This document shows positions 52,026 through 60,648 of a stretch of DNA of 64,000 bases, in pieces. The notes beneath the pieces are model-generated. The model was not told where the DNA came from and did no database searches. It worked only from the letters and a program-made list of their open reading frames with translations. The translations under genes and the position numbers were made by a program. The DNA is from Paenalcaligenes sp050487225 (lineage in GTDB: Bacteria > Pseudomonadota > Gammaproteobacteria > Burkholderiales > Burkholderiaceae_B), in the NCBI RefSeq assembly GCF_050487225.1, contig NZ_JBKQGY010000001.1, positions 372,001-436,000 of the forward strand. The letters run 5' to 3'. Positions within the stretch are counted from its first letter, which is position 1; the number at the start of each line of letters is the position of its first letter.

Positions 52026-53537
52026 TTAAACTAAGGCGTACGCCTGTTTAGTTTCGTCTAGTTTCTTCCCATGTTCATCAGCCAGTGCAGCATCACGTAG
52101 GGCATGCAGCATTTCGGGTGAGACACGGTCGGCGTGCTGATCCAAAATTTGCATCAAGGTCGAGAAGTTGCGTAAGCCTCGTTGATGGGTATCGCCATAG
52201 CCTTTCACCAAGCGTTGTGTGCGGGTAATTTCCAGCGCCAAAGCAGGGTGGTTAGAGGCTTGTTTAGCTATACGTTGTAGCCATTCTTCAATGCGTAGCT
52301 GTTCAGCCTCGTAACGCAAGGTTTTGCGACGCCAGCGTTTCATGCCGCTTAAGGTGTTCAGTAATAAGAAGCCGCGTAACGAGCTGGTTTGGACGATTCT
52401 GCCTTTACCAGTCATGCTGCGTAACAAACGGTGGCCCCATGACTTGCTGTTTAACAGCCAACGCGCAAGACGTTTACAGGGCAAGATCTCGCTGATTTCT
52501 TCGACGCGAGGGTGCATGTATTCGTTGATGGCCAGTATTTGTCCGGACTCTAGCTGCACTTCTTGGCTGACGCGCTCAAAGCGTGTACCACGGGTTTTGA
52601 GTTCAGCAACACGTATGGCGTCTTCAAATGACATCCAGAGTGCGAGGTAACGAGCGGCTTCACTTAACAGTAAATGGTCGTCGGCGCGCATGTTCTGTTG
52701 CAAGGCGGCTAGCCTGTCTACATACAGTTCACCGTACTCCACGTCTTGGAAGTCAATGAGTCGTCGTGTACCTTCCAGAATAATGGGCTGGGTACTGGCA
52801 GGGAATGTCTGACGTATACGGTCTACCAGCGAGGCCACACGAGGGTGTTTTGGATTGACTGTGGCTGGGTCGGGTAGGGCAGGTTTGTCGTCATCGGTGT
52901 TTTCTTCTTGTGCCGCATTCACACGGCTGTACGCCGCATCAAAAGCACGTAAGCTAGGTTTAACGCCTACACCACCACGTTCAATGGTTTGTTCAAACTG
53001 TTCGCGGCTAAAAGGCAGTACGCCCGCAGCGGACAGCGAACCAAACATCACGGCACTGATCACACTACCTGCTTCTTCGGCGGCTTTGGCCATATTGAAA
53101 TGGATAAAGCGTTTAGCGGCTTGTTTAGCATGTTGAATCAGTGCATCGCTGTCCACGCGGCCATCGCCCATGGCTGTTTTTTCAGCAATGGAATACACCC
53201 GGTGTGTGGAGGCAATCAACGTGGTGCGATCGTCAGTCACAATGCCGCGTTGTACTGCTCGACCAGCCTCCATGAGTTCAGAAGCCAAGACTATATCCAC
53301 GTCACCAGCCATAGGCATGAGCGACAGTACGGGCTTTTTGTCTTCTGGTGCGGCACTGATAGGGAACAGCTCTACATAGTAAATGGTGGCACCGGTACGT
53401 TGGGCAACGCCTGGTACCGACGTGGTTTGCGCAAAATAGCCATTGTGTTCGCCTAGGCTGACTACCCAGTCGGCTAACACACCGCCACCTTCGCCGCCCA
53501 TCGCTAAAATCGCAATTTTTATGGGTTTGACTTGCAT
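52026..53537 (-). CDS. Indolepyruvate oxidoreductase beta-like subunit with long C-terminal extension
   Basis: A 503-aa protein. The first ~190 residues are the gamma/IorB-type domain of 2-oxoacid:ferredoxin oxidoreductases, opening IAILAMGGEGGGVLADWVV (residues 8-26) and including QTTSVPGVAQRTGATIYYVE. The remaining ~300 residues (DUF6537-like in my judgement) are absent from archaeal IorB (about 200 aa). With the large subunit encoded 20 bp upstream it would decarboxylate an aryl 2-oxoacid to the acyl-CoA. In this context isatinate, an aryl glyoxylate, is a candidate substrate (inference). Confidence 0.87.
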   Translation of the reverse strand: MQVKPIKIAILAMGGEGGGVLADWVVSLGEHNGYFAQTTSVPGVAQRTGATIYYVELFPISAAPEDKKPVLSLMPMAGDVDIVLASELMEAGRAVQRGIVTDDRTTLIASTHRVYSIAEKTAMGDGRVDSDALIQHAKQAAKRFIHFNMAKAAEEAGSVISAVMFGSLSAAGVLPFSREQFEQTIERGGVGVKPSLRAFDAAYSRVNAAQEENTDDDKPALPDPATVNPKHPRVASLVDRIRQTFPASTQPIILEGTRRLIDFQDVEYGELYVDRLAALQQNMRADDHLLLSEAARYLALWMSFEDAIRVAELKTRGTRFERVSQEVQLESGQILAINEYMHPRVEEISEILPCKRLARWLLNSKSWGHRLLRSMTGKGRIVQTSSLRGFLLLNTLSGMKRWRRKTLRYEAEQLRIEEWLQRIAKQASNHPALALEITRTQRLVKGYGDTHQRGLRNFSTLMQILDQHADRVSPEMLHALRDAALADEHGKKLDETKQAYALV

Positions 53538-53557
53538 GATTCTTTATTCCCTAATGT

Positions 53558-55759
53558 TCAGAATGCGTAACGTTCACGCTTAGCGGCGCTACGGCGCTGG
53601 AACCAACCGATTACGTTGCGACGCAGTTTTTCGCGCCAGCGATCCCAGCCGGTAGGGTTGTTAATGATTTGTGCGCGGTAGAACGATGGGCACAAAATGG
53701 CGGCATGCGATACTTCACCGCATAAGCCACAGCCCACGCAACTATTCATCACCGTAGCCACAGGGTCCGAACGCAGTGCATCGGGGTTAGGGCGAATGGA
53801 TAAGGAAGGGCAGCCAGATAAGCGTATGCAAGAGTGATCGCCTGTGCAGGTATCAGGATCCACGCCAAAGCGTTCACGCACTACACGCTGACCGTCGGAT
53901 AAGGCTTTACGTACTTGACCGCGTTCACGGCGCTGTCTGTTCAGCATGCACTCACTTTGTGCAATCAGTACTTTGGGGCCTTTCTCTTCTGTAGTTAAGG
54001 CGTCACGCAGCGTTTCCGTCATGGCTTTGAGGTCATAGGTACGACGGATGGTACGCATCCACTCCACACCCACGCCTTTAACGGCTTTTTCAATAGGGTG
54101 GTTGGTGCTGCGGGTGATGTTTTGTGCACGCGATGACAAGATGTCTTGTCCGCCGGTGGCCGAGGTGTAGTTGTTGTCGATAATGATGGTGAGGTTATCG
54201 CTCTTGTTGAACACCGCATTCGCCACACCGCTGGTCAAGCCGTTGTGCCAGAAGCCACCGTCACCCATGACGGAAATGGCGCGTTTGTTGCTGGCGCCCG
54301 TGTTTAATGCTGCCGCCCCAGCGCCACCCAAGCCGTAGCCCATGGTGGTATTGCCAAGATGGAAAGGCGGCAGAATAGAGAATAAGTGACAGCCAATATC
54401 AGCACTCACGTGGTGCGGGCCTAGTTCACGCTCTACCAGTTTCATCGCTGTGAAAATAGGGCGTTCAGGGCAACCGGTACAAAAGCCCGGAGGTCTACCG
54501 TGCACGTTGTCATTCAATGATCCTGCGGGCAGCACTTCTGCAGCCACTGCAGTGGTAGTCGCAGGTTGGCGTTGTACGCTTTCTTCTTTGAGTGGAATCA
54601 CACGTGGTTTACGAGCGGGTTGTGGCTCAATGCGACCATAATGCTCTAAGTAAGCACGTAGCCCTTTTAGCATGGTGAGGGTGTTGTACTCGCCAGCCAT
54701 GGGCAAGAAGTCTTTACCGTGCAGCTCGGTTGTGCTTTTGGCTTTACGCAAAATAGCCGAGATGTTTTGTTCTACGAAGTTAGGTTGGCCTTCTTCTAGC
54801 ACCAGAACGGCGCGTTTACCTTCGCAGAAGCGTAAGATTTCGGACTCTATTAGTGGGTAGGCTACGTTCATCACGTACATAGGAATCTTGGATTCGCCAA
54901 ACACATCAGCCAGATCCAAGTGTTCTAAGGCACGAATAACGTTGTTGTAGCCACCGCCCTGAACGATCAACCCTATATCGTCGTGGTTGTCACCGAAGAA
55001 CTCATTAAGCTGGCGCGATTCAATGAACTGCACCGCAGCAGGCCAGCGTTGTTCGATTTTTTCTTTTTCATGCAAGAAGCTGGCAGGAGGCAGCACAATA
55101 CGATCCAAGTCGCGTTGTGGGTTTTCCATGGCCTCTTTGAGCGAGAACTTAGCGCGCTTATTATCAGAGGCAACGAATTGACCGTGTACGTGACAAGCTC
55201 GTATGCGCAATTGCAGCATCACAGGTGTATTGCTGGCCTCTGACAGATCAAAGCCATCTTTTACTGCTTGCACAATACAGGGCAGGTTAGGGCGGGGGTC
55301 TAACATCCACATTTGTGATTTCATTGCAAAAGCGTGGCTACGCTCTTGCATGATAGAAGAACCTTCACCGTAGTCTTCGCCCACGATGATCAACGCACCG
55401 CCTTTCACGCCGCCAGAAGCCAGGTTAGCCAATGCGTCCGAGGCAACGTTTGTACCTACGGTAGCTTTAAACGTGACCGCACCACGCAATGGGTAGTTCA
55501 CAGAAGCTGCAAGAGACGCAGCAGCCGTAGCTTCACTAGCGCTGTTTTCAAAACGTATGCCGTTTTCCGTGAGAATGTCTTGGGCATCTGCCAACACATC
55601 CATTAAGTGGGAAATGGGTGCGCCTTGATAACCAGCTACGTACGAAACACCAGACTCTAAGAGTGCTTTGGTGACGGCAAGAATGCCTTCGCCACTAAAC
55701 ACATCGCCTGCGCCTAGACGTAACAGCTCAACCTCTTTGACAAATGAACGCTCTGCCAT
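53558..55759 (-). CDS. Indolepyruvate ferredoxin oxidoreductase alpha-like subunit (TPP, Fe-S)
   Basis: The large subunit, 733 aa. The N-terminal pyrimidine-binding region has YVAGYQGAPISHLMDVL and SEATAAASLAASVN; the TPP diphosphate site is MGDGGFWHNGLTSGVANAV with IIIDNNYTSATGG near 520-560. Iron-sulfur cysteines follow in the C-terminal ferredoxin-like part: CTGDHSCIRLSGCPS and CVGCGLC...AAILCPSF. Substrate is an aryl 2-oxoacid by family. First gene of its operon, with AGGAGGACACG before the ATG. Confidence 0.9.
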   Translation of the reverse strand: MAERSFVKEVELLRLGAGDVFSGEGILAVTKALLESGVSYVAGYQGAPISHLMDVLADAQDILTENGIRFENSASEATAAASLAASVNYPLRGAVTFKATVGTNVASDALANLASGGVKGGALIIVGEDYGEGSSIMQERSHAFAMKSQMWMLDPRPNLPCIVQAVKDGFDLSEASNTPVMLQLRIRACHVHGQFVASDNKRAKFSLKEAMENPQRDLDRIVLPPASFLHEKEKIEQRWPAAVQFIESRQLNEFFGDNHDDIGLIVQGGGYNNVIRALEHLDLADVFGESKIPMYVMNVAYPLIESEILRFCEGKRAVLVLEEGQPNFVEQNISAILRKAKSTTELHGKDFLPMAGEYNTLTMLKGLRAYLEHYGRIEPQPARKPRVIPLKEESVQRQPATTTAVAAEVLPAGSLNDNVHGRPPGFCTGCPERPIFTAMKLVERELGPHHVSADIGCHLFSILPPFHLGNTTMGYGLGGAGAAALNTGASNKRAISVMGDGGFWHNGLTSGVANAVFNKSDNLTIIIDNNYTSATGGQDILSSRAQNITRSTNHPIEKAVKGVGVEWMRTIRRTYDLKAMTETLRDALTTEEKGPKVLIAQSECMLNRQRRERGQVRKALSDGQRVVRERFGVDPDTCTGDHSCIRLSGCPSLSIRPNPDALRSDPVATVMNSCVGCGLCGEVSHAAILCPSFYRAQIINNPTGWDRWREKLRRNVIGWFQRRSAAKRERYAF

Positions 55760-55820
55760 CGTGTCCTCCTAGTGCTACTGCTTTTTGTATATTGGAATAT
55801 TATTATTTTCATATGAATAT

Positions 55821-55834
55821 GTTTAGTTCTCAAT
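55821..55834 (+). promoter_or_regulatory. Weak candidate operator before the 2-oxoacid oxidoreductase operon
   Basis: GTTTAGTTCTCAAT, matching the first seven bases of the proposed operator and less well after. It lies 62 bp before the alpha-subunit start, in a very AT-rich divergent promoter region with GGAATATT (55786-55793) and ATATGAATAT (55811-55820) beside it. Confidence 0.3.
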
Positions 55835-55937
55835 ATATTATTTGTGATGGTTTTCCCTGATAAGGAAAACGGCATACCGCAGTGCGGTGAGCAAAGTTTG
55901 GTATATTAGGCAAACTTCAGACTCTATTGGCCACGTA

Positions 55938-56393
55938 ATGACCGCCTCTACAACCGATAAATTTGTGTTCGTTGATGACTATTTACCCGCTTTGCTGGCG
56001 CAAGCGAGTTTGATTATCTCGACGGAGTTTCACCAAGTCGTACTAAAAAAAGGCCTGTCCATTACCGAGTGGCGTGTGTTGTCGACGTTATCAGGTGCTG
56101 GTGTGGTGAGCGTGGGGCATTTGGCGCGTATTGCGACAAGCAAGCAACCTACCGTCACGCGGGTGGTAGATAAGATGGTAGGGGCGGGCTACATATGTCG
56201 TGTACCGCATTCGGGCGACAGACGTGTCACATTGGTGGAAATCACCGAGGAAGGGCAGGTGTTGATTTCGGGCTTGATTCAAGAAGCTAAGCACCACGAG
56301 TCAGAAGTGATCCGACGTTTGCAGCCTTTAGATATAGATATGCTCAAAGATACGTTACGCAGCTTGATTGCCGAAACGCGTAGCGATGATTGA
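55938..56393 (+). CDS. MarR family transcriptional regulator
   Basis: A 151-aa winged-helix regulator. It has GLSITEWRVLSTLSGAGVVSVGHLARIATSKQPTVTRVVDKMVGAGYICR, with recognition helix KQPTVTRVVDKM, then the wing HSGDRRVTLVEITEEG. It is divergent from the oxidoreductase operon and shares its promoter region, so it probably controls it. The frame opens earlier at a GTG (55887), but family length favours the ATG at 55938; neither has a good Shine-Dalgarno. It is distinct from the MarR at 51354. Confidence 0.88.
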   Translation: MTASTTDKFVFVDDYLPALLAQASLIISTEFHQVVLKKGLSITEWRVLSTLSGAGVVSVGHLARIATSKQPTVTRVVDKMVGAGYICRVPHSGDRRVTLVEITEEGQVLISGLIQEAKHHESEVIRRLQPLDIDMLKDTLRSLIAETRSDD

Positions 56394-56406
56394 TGCGGTA
56401 CTCATC

Positions 56407-56520
56407 GCACACACCGGGGAACTGCAGGAAAGCTTTTTGTGATTTGAGACACCAAATCAAAAAGTTTCCTCTCCGTCCCCCTGATACTTCTGAATCTGGC
56501 AGGTTCACAGCCCTTTCTTC
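56407..56520. repeat. Dispersed structured repeat, copy 2
   Basis: About 114 bp, the most diverged of three copies. The hairpin core GGGGAACTGCAGGAAAGCTTTTTGTGATTTG / CAAATCAAAAAG / TTTCCTCTCCGTCCCC keeps its pairing despite base changes. It starts 13 bp after the MarR stop. The rest of the gap to 56676 shows no gene. Confidence 0.82.
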
Positions 56521-56676
56521 TGCTCGACAATGACGGGTCTGAGCGATCCCACTGATCTGCGACAGAAATAGAAAAACCGCGCAGCAACTATTACAGCAAA
56601 GCCAAAGAAAGCGACCACGCACGCCTATAGCTACGCTTCTGCGCTACTTGAGAAAAGGGAGTAAAGGGAGAATCTG

Positions 56677-56705
56677 AAACCGCTTGAAATCATCCAAGCG
56701 GTTTT
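56677..56705 (-). terminator. Intrinsic terminator of trxA
   Basis: A perfect 10-bp stem, AAACCGCTTG (56677-56686) and CAAGCGGTTT (56695-56704), with an eight-base loop, 10 bp after the trxA stop. The T-run on the minus strand is short. Confidence 0.7.
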
Positions 56706-56714
56706 CAAGCATGA

Positions 56715-57092
56715 TTAGGCTTCAGGAGCCTGTTTTTGCTGTTCGGCAATTTCAGCATGTACTTGCTGCATATCTACCGCTTTAACTTGAGAAACCAATT
56801 CTTCCAATTGTGACTCAGAGAGAGCACCAGAGTGGGAGAACAGCAGTACGCGTTCGCGAAATACCATGATGGTAGGAATAGAACGAATGCGCAGCGCAGC
56901 GGCCAGCTCTTGCTCTTCTTCGGTGTTTACTTTGGCGAAAACGATATCATCGTGTTTCTCGGACACCTTTTCAAAGGTTGGGCCAAATTGGCGACAAGGG
57001 CCACACCATGGCGCCCAGAAATCGATAATGAGTGGCTTATCGCCTTCGATGCTGGATTGAAACGTGTTTTGCGTGAGTTCTACAGTGCTCAT
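56715..57092 (-). CDS. trxA: Thioredoxin
   Basis: A small cytosolic protein disulfide reductase of 125 aa. The active site FWAPWCGPCRQFGP is at about residues 26-39 and the cis-Pro loop IRSIPTIMVFRE near 69-80, both canonical. It is longer than E. coli thioredoxin 1 (109 aa) by an Ala/Gln/Glu-rich tail (MQQVHAEIAEQQKQAPEA). A weak AAGGTCCGG lies before the ATG. Monocistronic between two terminators. Confidence 0.94.
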   Translation of the reverse strand: MSTVELTQNTFQSSIEGDKPLIIDFWAPWCGPCRQFGPTFEKVSEKHDDIVFAKVNTEEEQELAAALRIRSIPTIMVFRERVLLFSHSGALSESQLEELVSQVKAVDMQQVHAEIAEQQKQAPEA

Positions 57093-57190
57093 GAGCCGGA
57101 CCTTCTAAAAAGAGAGCAAACAGTCGCTGGGACAGTGAGTAAGACTCCAGTGTAGCGTGTTTAAGTGCTATTGCAACGCCTTGCGGTTAC

Positions 57191-57226
57191 AAAAACGGCA
57201 ACAGAATATTAGCTTCTGTTGCCGTT
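57191..57226 (-). terminator. Intrinsic terminator of the NCS2 permease gene
   Basis: A 13-bp perfect stem, AACGGCAACAGAA (57194-57206) and TTCTGTTGCCGTT (57214-57226), with loop TATTAGC; on the minus strand it ends in TTTTTG. Confidence 0.92.
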
Positions 57227-57247
57227 GGAGACCGAAGGATAAAGGAC

Positions 57248-58534
57248 TTATTCGAAGGTGTATTTCGCAATAAACAAGGCCGCTACGATGATGGTAGCAG
57301 GGTGCATATCACGGAATTTACCGGTGACAGCCTTGATCACTACGTAACTGATAAAGCCAAATGCTAGGCCGTTTGCAATGGAATATGTAAATGGCATTGC
57401 CAGTGCAGTCAGGGCAGCTGGAGCAGCTTCAGTAACGTCATTCCACTCAATATCGCCCAACTCACGCAGCATCAAACATGCGACATAGAGCAATGCAGGG
57501 GCTGTAGCATAAGCAGGTACGACACCAGCCAGTGGTGAGAAGAACAAGGCCAGCAAGAACATGGCGGCGATCACCAAGGCGGTCAAACCTGTGCGGCCAC
57601 CAGCTTGTACGCCAGAGGCGCTTTCTACGTAAGCTGTTGTACTGCTAGTACCGATCATGGAACCGGCCACAATCGCGGTACTGTCAGCCAACAACGCACG
57701 GTTCAAACGGTTGGGCTTACCTTCTTGGATCAGGTTGGCGCGTTTTGCTACACCAATCATGGTGCCAGTCGCATCAAAAATCTCTACCAACACTAATACC
57801 AGAATCACGTGCACTACACCCATGGACAGTGCGCCCATGATGTCTAGTTGCAGGAAGGTAGGAGCAATGCTGGGTGGCAAGGACATCAGGCCATGAAATT
57901 CGCTGTGACCCAACTGGATGGACAGCAGCGTAATCACCAAAATACCGATCAGGATGGCGCCGCGTACTTTCAGGGCATCCAACGCAGCAATGATGAAAAA
58001 GCCCAAAATGGCGTACAGCGCAGCAGGCTCGGTCAAGCTACCCAAGCCTACTTTGGTGGCCGGGTTGGCAACCACGATTTGGGCGTTGGACAATGCAATC
58101 AAGCCCAAGAACAAACCAATACCCGCCACAATGGCAGAGCGCAGTGAGCGGGGGATGCCATCTACAATCCAGCTACGTATGCCGGACACCGTCAGAATCA
58201 GGAAGATAATCCCCGATATAAATACGGCCCCCAGCGCTTGTTGCCACGTAAAACCTAGCGTACCGACAATCGTGAAGGCAAAGAAGGCGTTTAGCCCCAT
58301 GCCTGGCGCCATACCAATAGGCCAGTTGGCGACAAAAGCCATAATCAGCGAACCAATAATGGCAGCCACGCAAGTCGCCACGAAAATGGCGTTGCGGTCC
58401 ATGCCGGTGGAGGACAGAATCTCCGGGTTCACAAAAATAATGTAGGACATGGTCAGGAAGGTAGTCACCCCGGCCAGTATTTCTGTTCTGATGTTGGTTC
58501 CGTGCTCTCTTAGTTTGAATAGCTGTTCAAACAT
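57248..58534 (-). CDS. NCS2 family purine permease (AzgA/AdeQ/GhxP-like)
   Basis: An inner-membrane proton symporter of 428 aa with 12-14 helices. It opens FKLREHGTNIRTEILAGVTTFLTMSYIIFVNPEIL, typical of the adenine/guanine/hypoxanthine branch, and has GMAPGMGLNAFFAF near 72-85, LVEIFDATGTMIGVAKRA near 240 and GSMIGTSSTTAYVESASGVQAGGRTG near 280. Substrate is a purine base by family; xanthine/uracil branches lack this N-terminus. It has its own promoter region and terminator. No purine riboswitch is evident upstream. Confidence 0.92.
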   Translation of the reverse strand: MFEQLFKLREHGTNIRTEILAGVTTFLTMSYIIFVNPEILSSTGMDRNAIFVATCVAAIIGSLIMAFVANWPIGMAPGMGLNAFFAFTIVGTLGFTWQQALGAVFISGIIFLILTVSGIRSWIVDGIPRSLRSAIVAGIGLFLGLIALSNAQIVVANPATKVGLGSLTEPAALYAILGFFIIAALDALKVRGAILIGILVITLLSIQLGHSEFHGLMSLPPSIAPTFLQLDIMGALSMGVVHVILVLVLVEIFDATGTMIGVAKRANLIQEGKPNRLNRALLADSTAIVAGSMIGTSSTTAYVESASGVQAGGRTGLTALVIAAMFLLALFFSPLAGVVPAYATAPALLYVACLMLRELGDIEWNDVTEAAPAALTALAMPFTYSIANGLAFGFISYVVIKAVTGKFRDMHPATIIVAALFIAKYTFE

Positions 58535-58724
58535 AAGGCTCCCCTGTGAAATAAAAATGTGTGTTGCGCTTGAGCTATTTGCTGCGAGGCAGATTTTAGA
58601 CCTTTTGGCCGCCTTATGGTGGGGAATGCAGGGTATATCATCATGTGGGGATGCTGATAAGGCTTATGTGCCTCAATAGAGAAGCGTAACGGAGCAGTAC
58701 GCTTTCGCAGTACAATAGAAGGCT

Positions 58725-59771
58725 ATGAAAATACTTGGTTATGAAAGCTCTTGCGATGAAACGGGCGTCGCAATAGTCTGCACAGAAAAAGGGCTGCTGG
58801 GCCATGCCTTGCACAGCCAAATCGCCATGCACCAACACTATGGTGGCGTGGTGCCTGAGCTCGCCTCAAGAGACCACATTCGCCGTGCGCTACCGCTCAC
58901 GCAAGAAGTGTTGGACCAAACTGGCTTGAGCTTGTTGGATATTGATGCCGTGGCGTACACCGCAGGGCCTGGTTTGGCGGGTGCGTTGTTGGTAGGTGCC
59001 AGTGTGGCGCGATCCTTAGCGTGGGCGTTAGATTTGCCTGCTATTCCCGTGCACCACTTAGAAGGTCACTTGTTATCGCCATTGCTAGCTGAACCCCGAC
59101 CAGACTTCCCCTTTGTGGCGTTGCTGGTGTCAGGCGGTCACACGCAGTTGATGCGTGTAGATGGTGTAGGTCAATACGAATTACTAGGTGAAACACTGGA
59201 TGACGCCGCGGGTGAGGCGTTTGATAAAAGTGCCAAGCTGATGGGCTTGGGGTATCCGGGTGGTCCAGCTTTGTCCAACATGGCACAAAAAGGCAATGCC
59301 GATGTCGTCTCGTTGCCGCGTCCTATGCTGCATAGCAAAGATTTAGATTTCAGTTTCAGCGGTCTGAAAACAGCTGTACTGCTCAAGATGAAAGAGCTGA
59401 AAGCACAGTATGACGATGTGGTGCCAGAAGATCAGTTGGCCAATCTGGCCGCTGGTACTGAGGCCGCTATTGTGGATGTGTTGGCTGCTAAAGCGATACG
59501 CGCCTTAAAAGAAACAGGCTTGAAGCGTTTAGTGGTGGCTGGGGGCGTGGGGGCTAACTTGCCGTTGCGTAACCGTTTGCTGACACAAGCCGCCAAGCTC
59601 AAAGCTGAAGTGTTCTTCCCGCCCGTGGCGTTGTGTACGGATAACGGTGCAATGATTGCGTTTGCTGCAGCGATGCGAGCGAATGCGGGCTTGTTGCCTG
59701 AGAATCTGAAAAAGCCTGGCTTTACGGTGCGCCCGCGTTGGGAGTTAAGTAAGGCAGGTGAGCTGTACTAA
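58725..59771 (+). CDS. tsaD: tRNA N6-adenosine threonylcarbamoyltransferase TsaD
   Basis: TsaD transfers the threonylcarbamoyl group to A37 of ANN-decoding tRNAs, working with TsaB, TsaE and TsaC. It opens MKILGYESSCDETGVAIV. The metal-binding HHLEGH is near residues 109-114, and ALLVSGGHTQL near 131-141 is the ATP/product-contacting motif. C-terminal VVAGGVGANLPLRNRL and PPVALCTDNGAMIAFAA are standard. Length 348 aa is normal. TACAAT lies 15 bp before the ATG and could be a minus-10. Confidence 0.96.
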   Translation: MKILGYESSCDETGVAIVCTEKGLLGHALHSQIAMHQHYGGVVPELASRDHIRRALPLTQEVLDQTGLSLLDIDAVAYTAGPGLAGALLVGASVARSLAWALDLPAIPVHHLEGHLLSPLLAEPRPDFPFVALLVSGGHTQLMRVDGVGQYELLGETLDDAAGEAFDKSAKLMGLGYPGGPALSNMAQKGNADVVSLPRPMLHSKDLDFSFSGLKTAVLLKMKELKAQYDDVVPEDQLANLAAGTEAAIVDVLAAKAIRALKETGLKRLVVAGGVGANLPLRNRLLTQAAKLKAEVFFPPVALCTDNGAMIAFAAAMRANAGLLPENLKKPGFTVRPRWELSKAGELY

Positions 59772-59797
59772 GGTGTAGCGCTGCTGTGGGATGCAGC

Positions 59798-59909
59798 GCA
59801 CACGCTGGGGACTGCAGGAATACTTTTTGTGATTTGAGACACCAAATCAAAAAAGTTTCCTCTCCATCCCCCGGTTGGTCTGAGTGTGGTAGGTTTACAG
59901 CTCTTTTTT
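59798..59909. repeat. Dispersed structured repeat, copy 3
   Basis: About 112 bp, very close to copy 1, between the convergent tsaD and plsY genes. The right end overlaps the last codons of plsY (stop at 59895), so part of the repeat is coding. The hairpin core is intact and could serve as a terminator for both genes. Confidence 0.85.
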
Positions 59910-60524
59910 CTGACCCACTTTAGGTTCAGTGCCCTGAATCAGTCTGCGGATGTTGGCACTGTGACGCCAGAGCAACAATGCGCAAATTAAAATTAAGCAT
60001 AAGGCGATCACGCCATTCAGTGGCCACAACGTGCCTGCACCTAGGAAGTAATACATGGGGCTAAGTACAGCGGCGGTCAGGGCAGACAGCGACGAATAAC
60101 GGCTGGCATAAAACACCACTAACCACGTGGCTGCCGTCAGCAATCCCAACCAAATATTCAACGCCAACAGTACGCCTAGTGCCGTGGCAACTCCTTTGCC
60201 GCCTTTGAATTTCAGGGTGCAAGGGAAAATATGTCCTAAGAAAGCCGCCAGTGCAGCAATGCCTGGTAAGCCGGTAGACAGTCCCCAGTAACGCACGGCA
60301 TACTGAGCCAGAAGCACAGCCACTACGCCTTTCAGCATGTCACCCAACAAGGTGTATATCGCGGCTTTCTTATTTCCCGTACGTAAAACGTTGGTCGCTC
60401 CTGGGTTTCCAGAGCCGAAGCTGCGCGGATCCGCCAGCCCCATGAACTTGCTGACAATCACAGCAAAAGGCAATGAGCCCAGAAGATAGGCGATAAGAGC
60501 GGTCAGAATAACGCTGGGTAACAT
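59895..60524 (-). CDS. plsY: Glycerol-3-phosphate acyltransferase PlsY
   Basis: An inner-membrane acyltransferase of 209 aa that uses acyl-phosphate from PlsX to make lysophosphatidate. It has about seven helices and the three PlsY motifs: GSGNPGATNVLR near residues 38-49, the FKGGKGVAT loop near 105-113, and the later FYASRYSSLSAL region. Its last codons, QKKEL and stop, lie inside a copy of the dispersed repeat. Confidence 0.95.
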   Translation of the reverse strand: MLPSVILTALIAYLLGSLPFAVIVSKFMGLADPRSFGSGNPGATNVLRTGNKKAAIYTLLGDMLKGVVAVLLAQYAVRYWGLSTGLPGIAALAAFLGHIFPCTLKFKGGKGVATALGVLLALNIWLGLLTAATWLVVFYASRYSSLSALTAAVLSPMYYFLGAGTLWPLNGVIALCLILICALLLWRHSANIRRLIQGTEPKVGQKKEL

Positions 60525-60648
60525 GGTTGTTTTGGGAAATGGTTGAAGAAGAAAATACTAAAATGGTGATTCTACTGGCTTGATGATAAAAAACCAAAGC
60601 AGCAGGTACAATGTGAGCTGTGCCTCACTCTGTTTTTCGGGTTGAACA

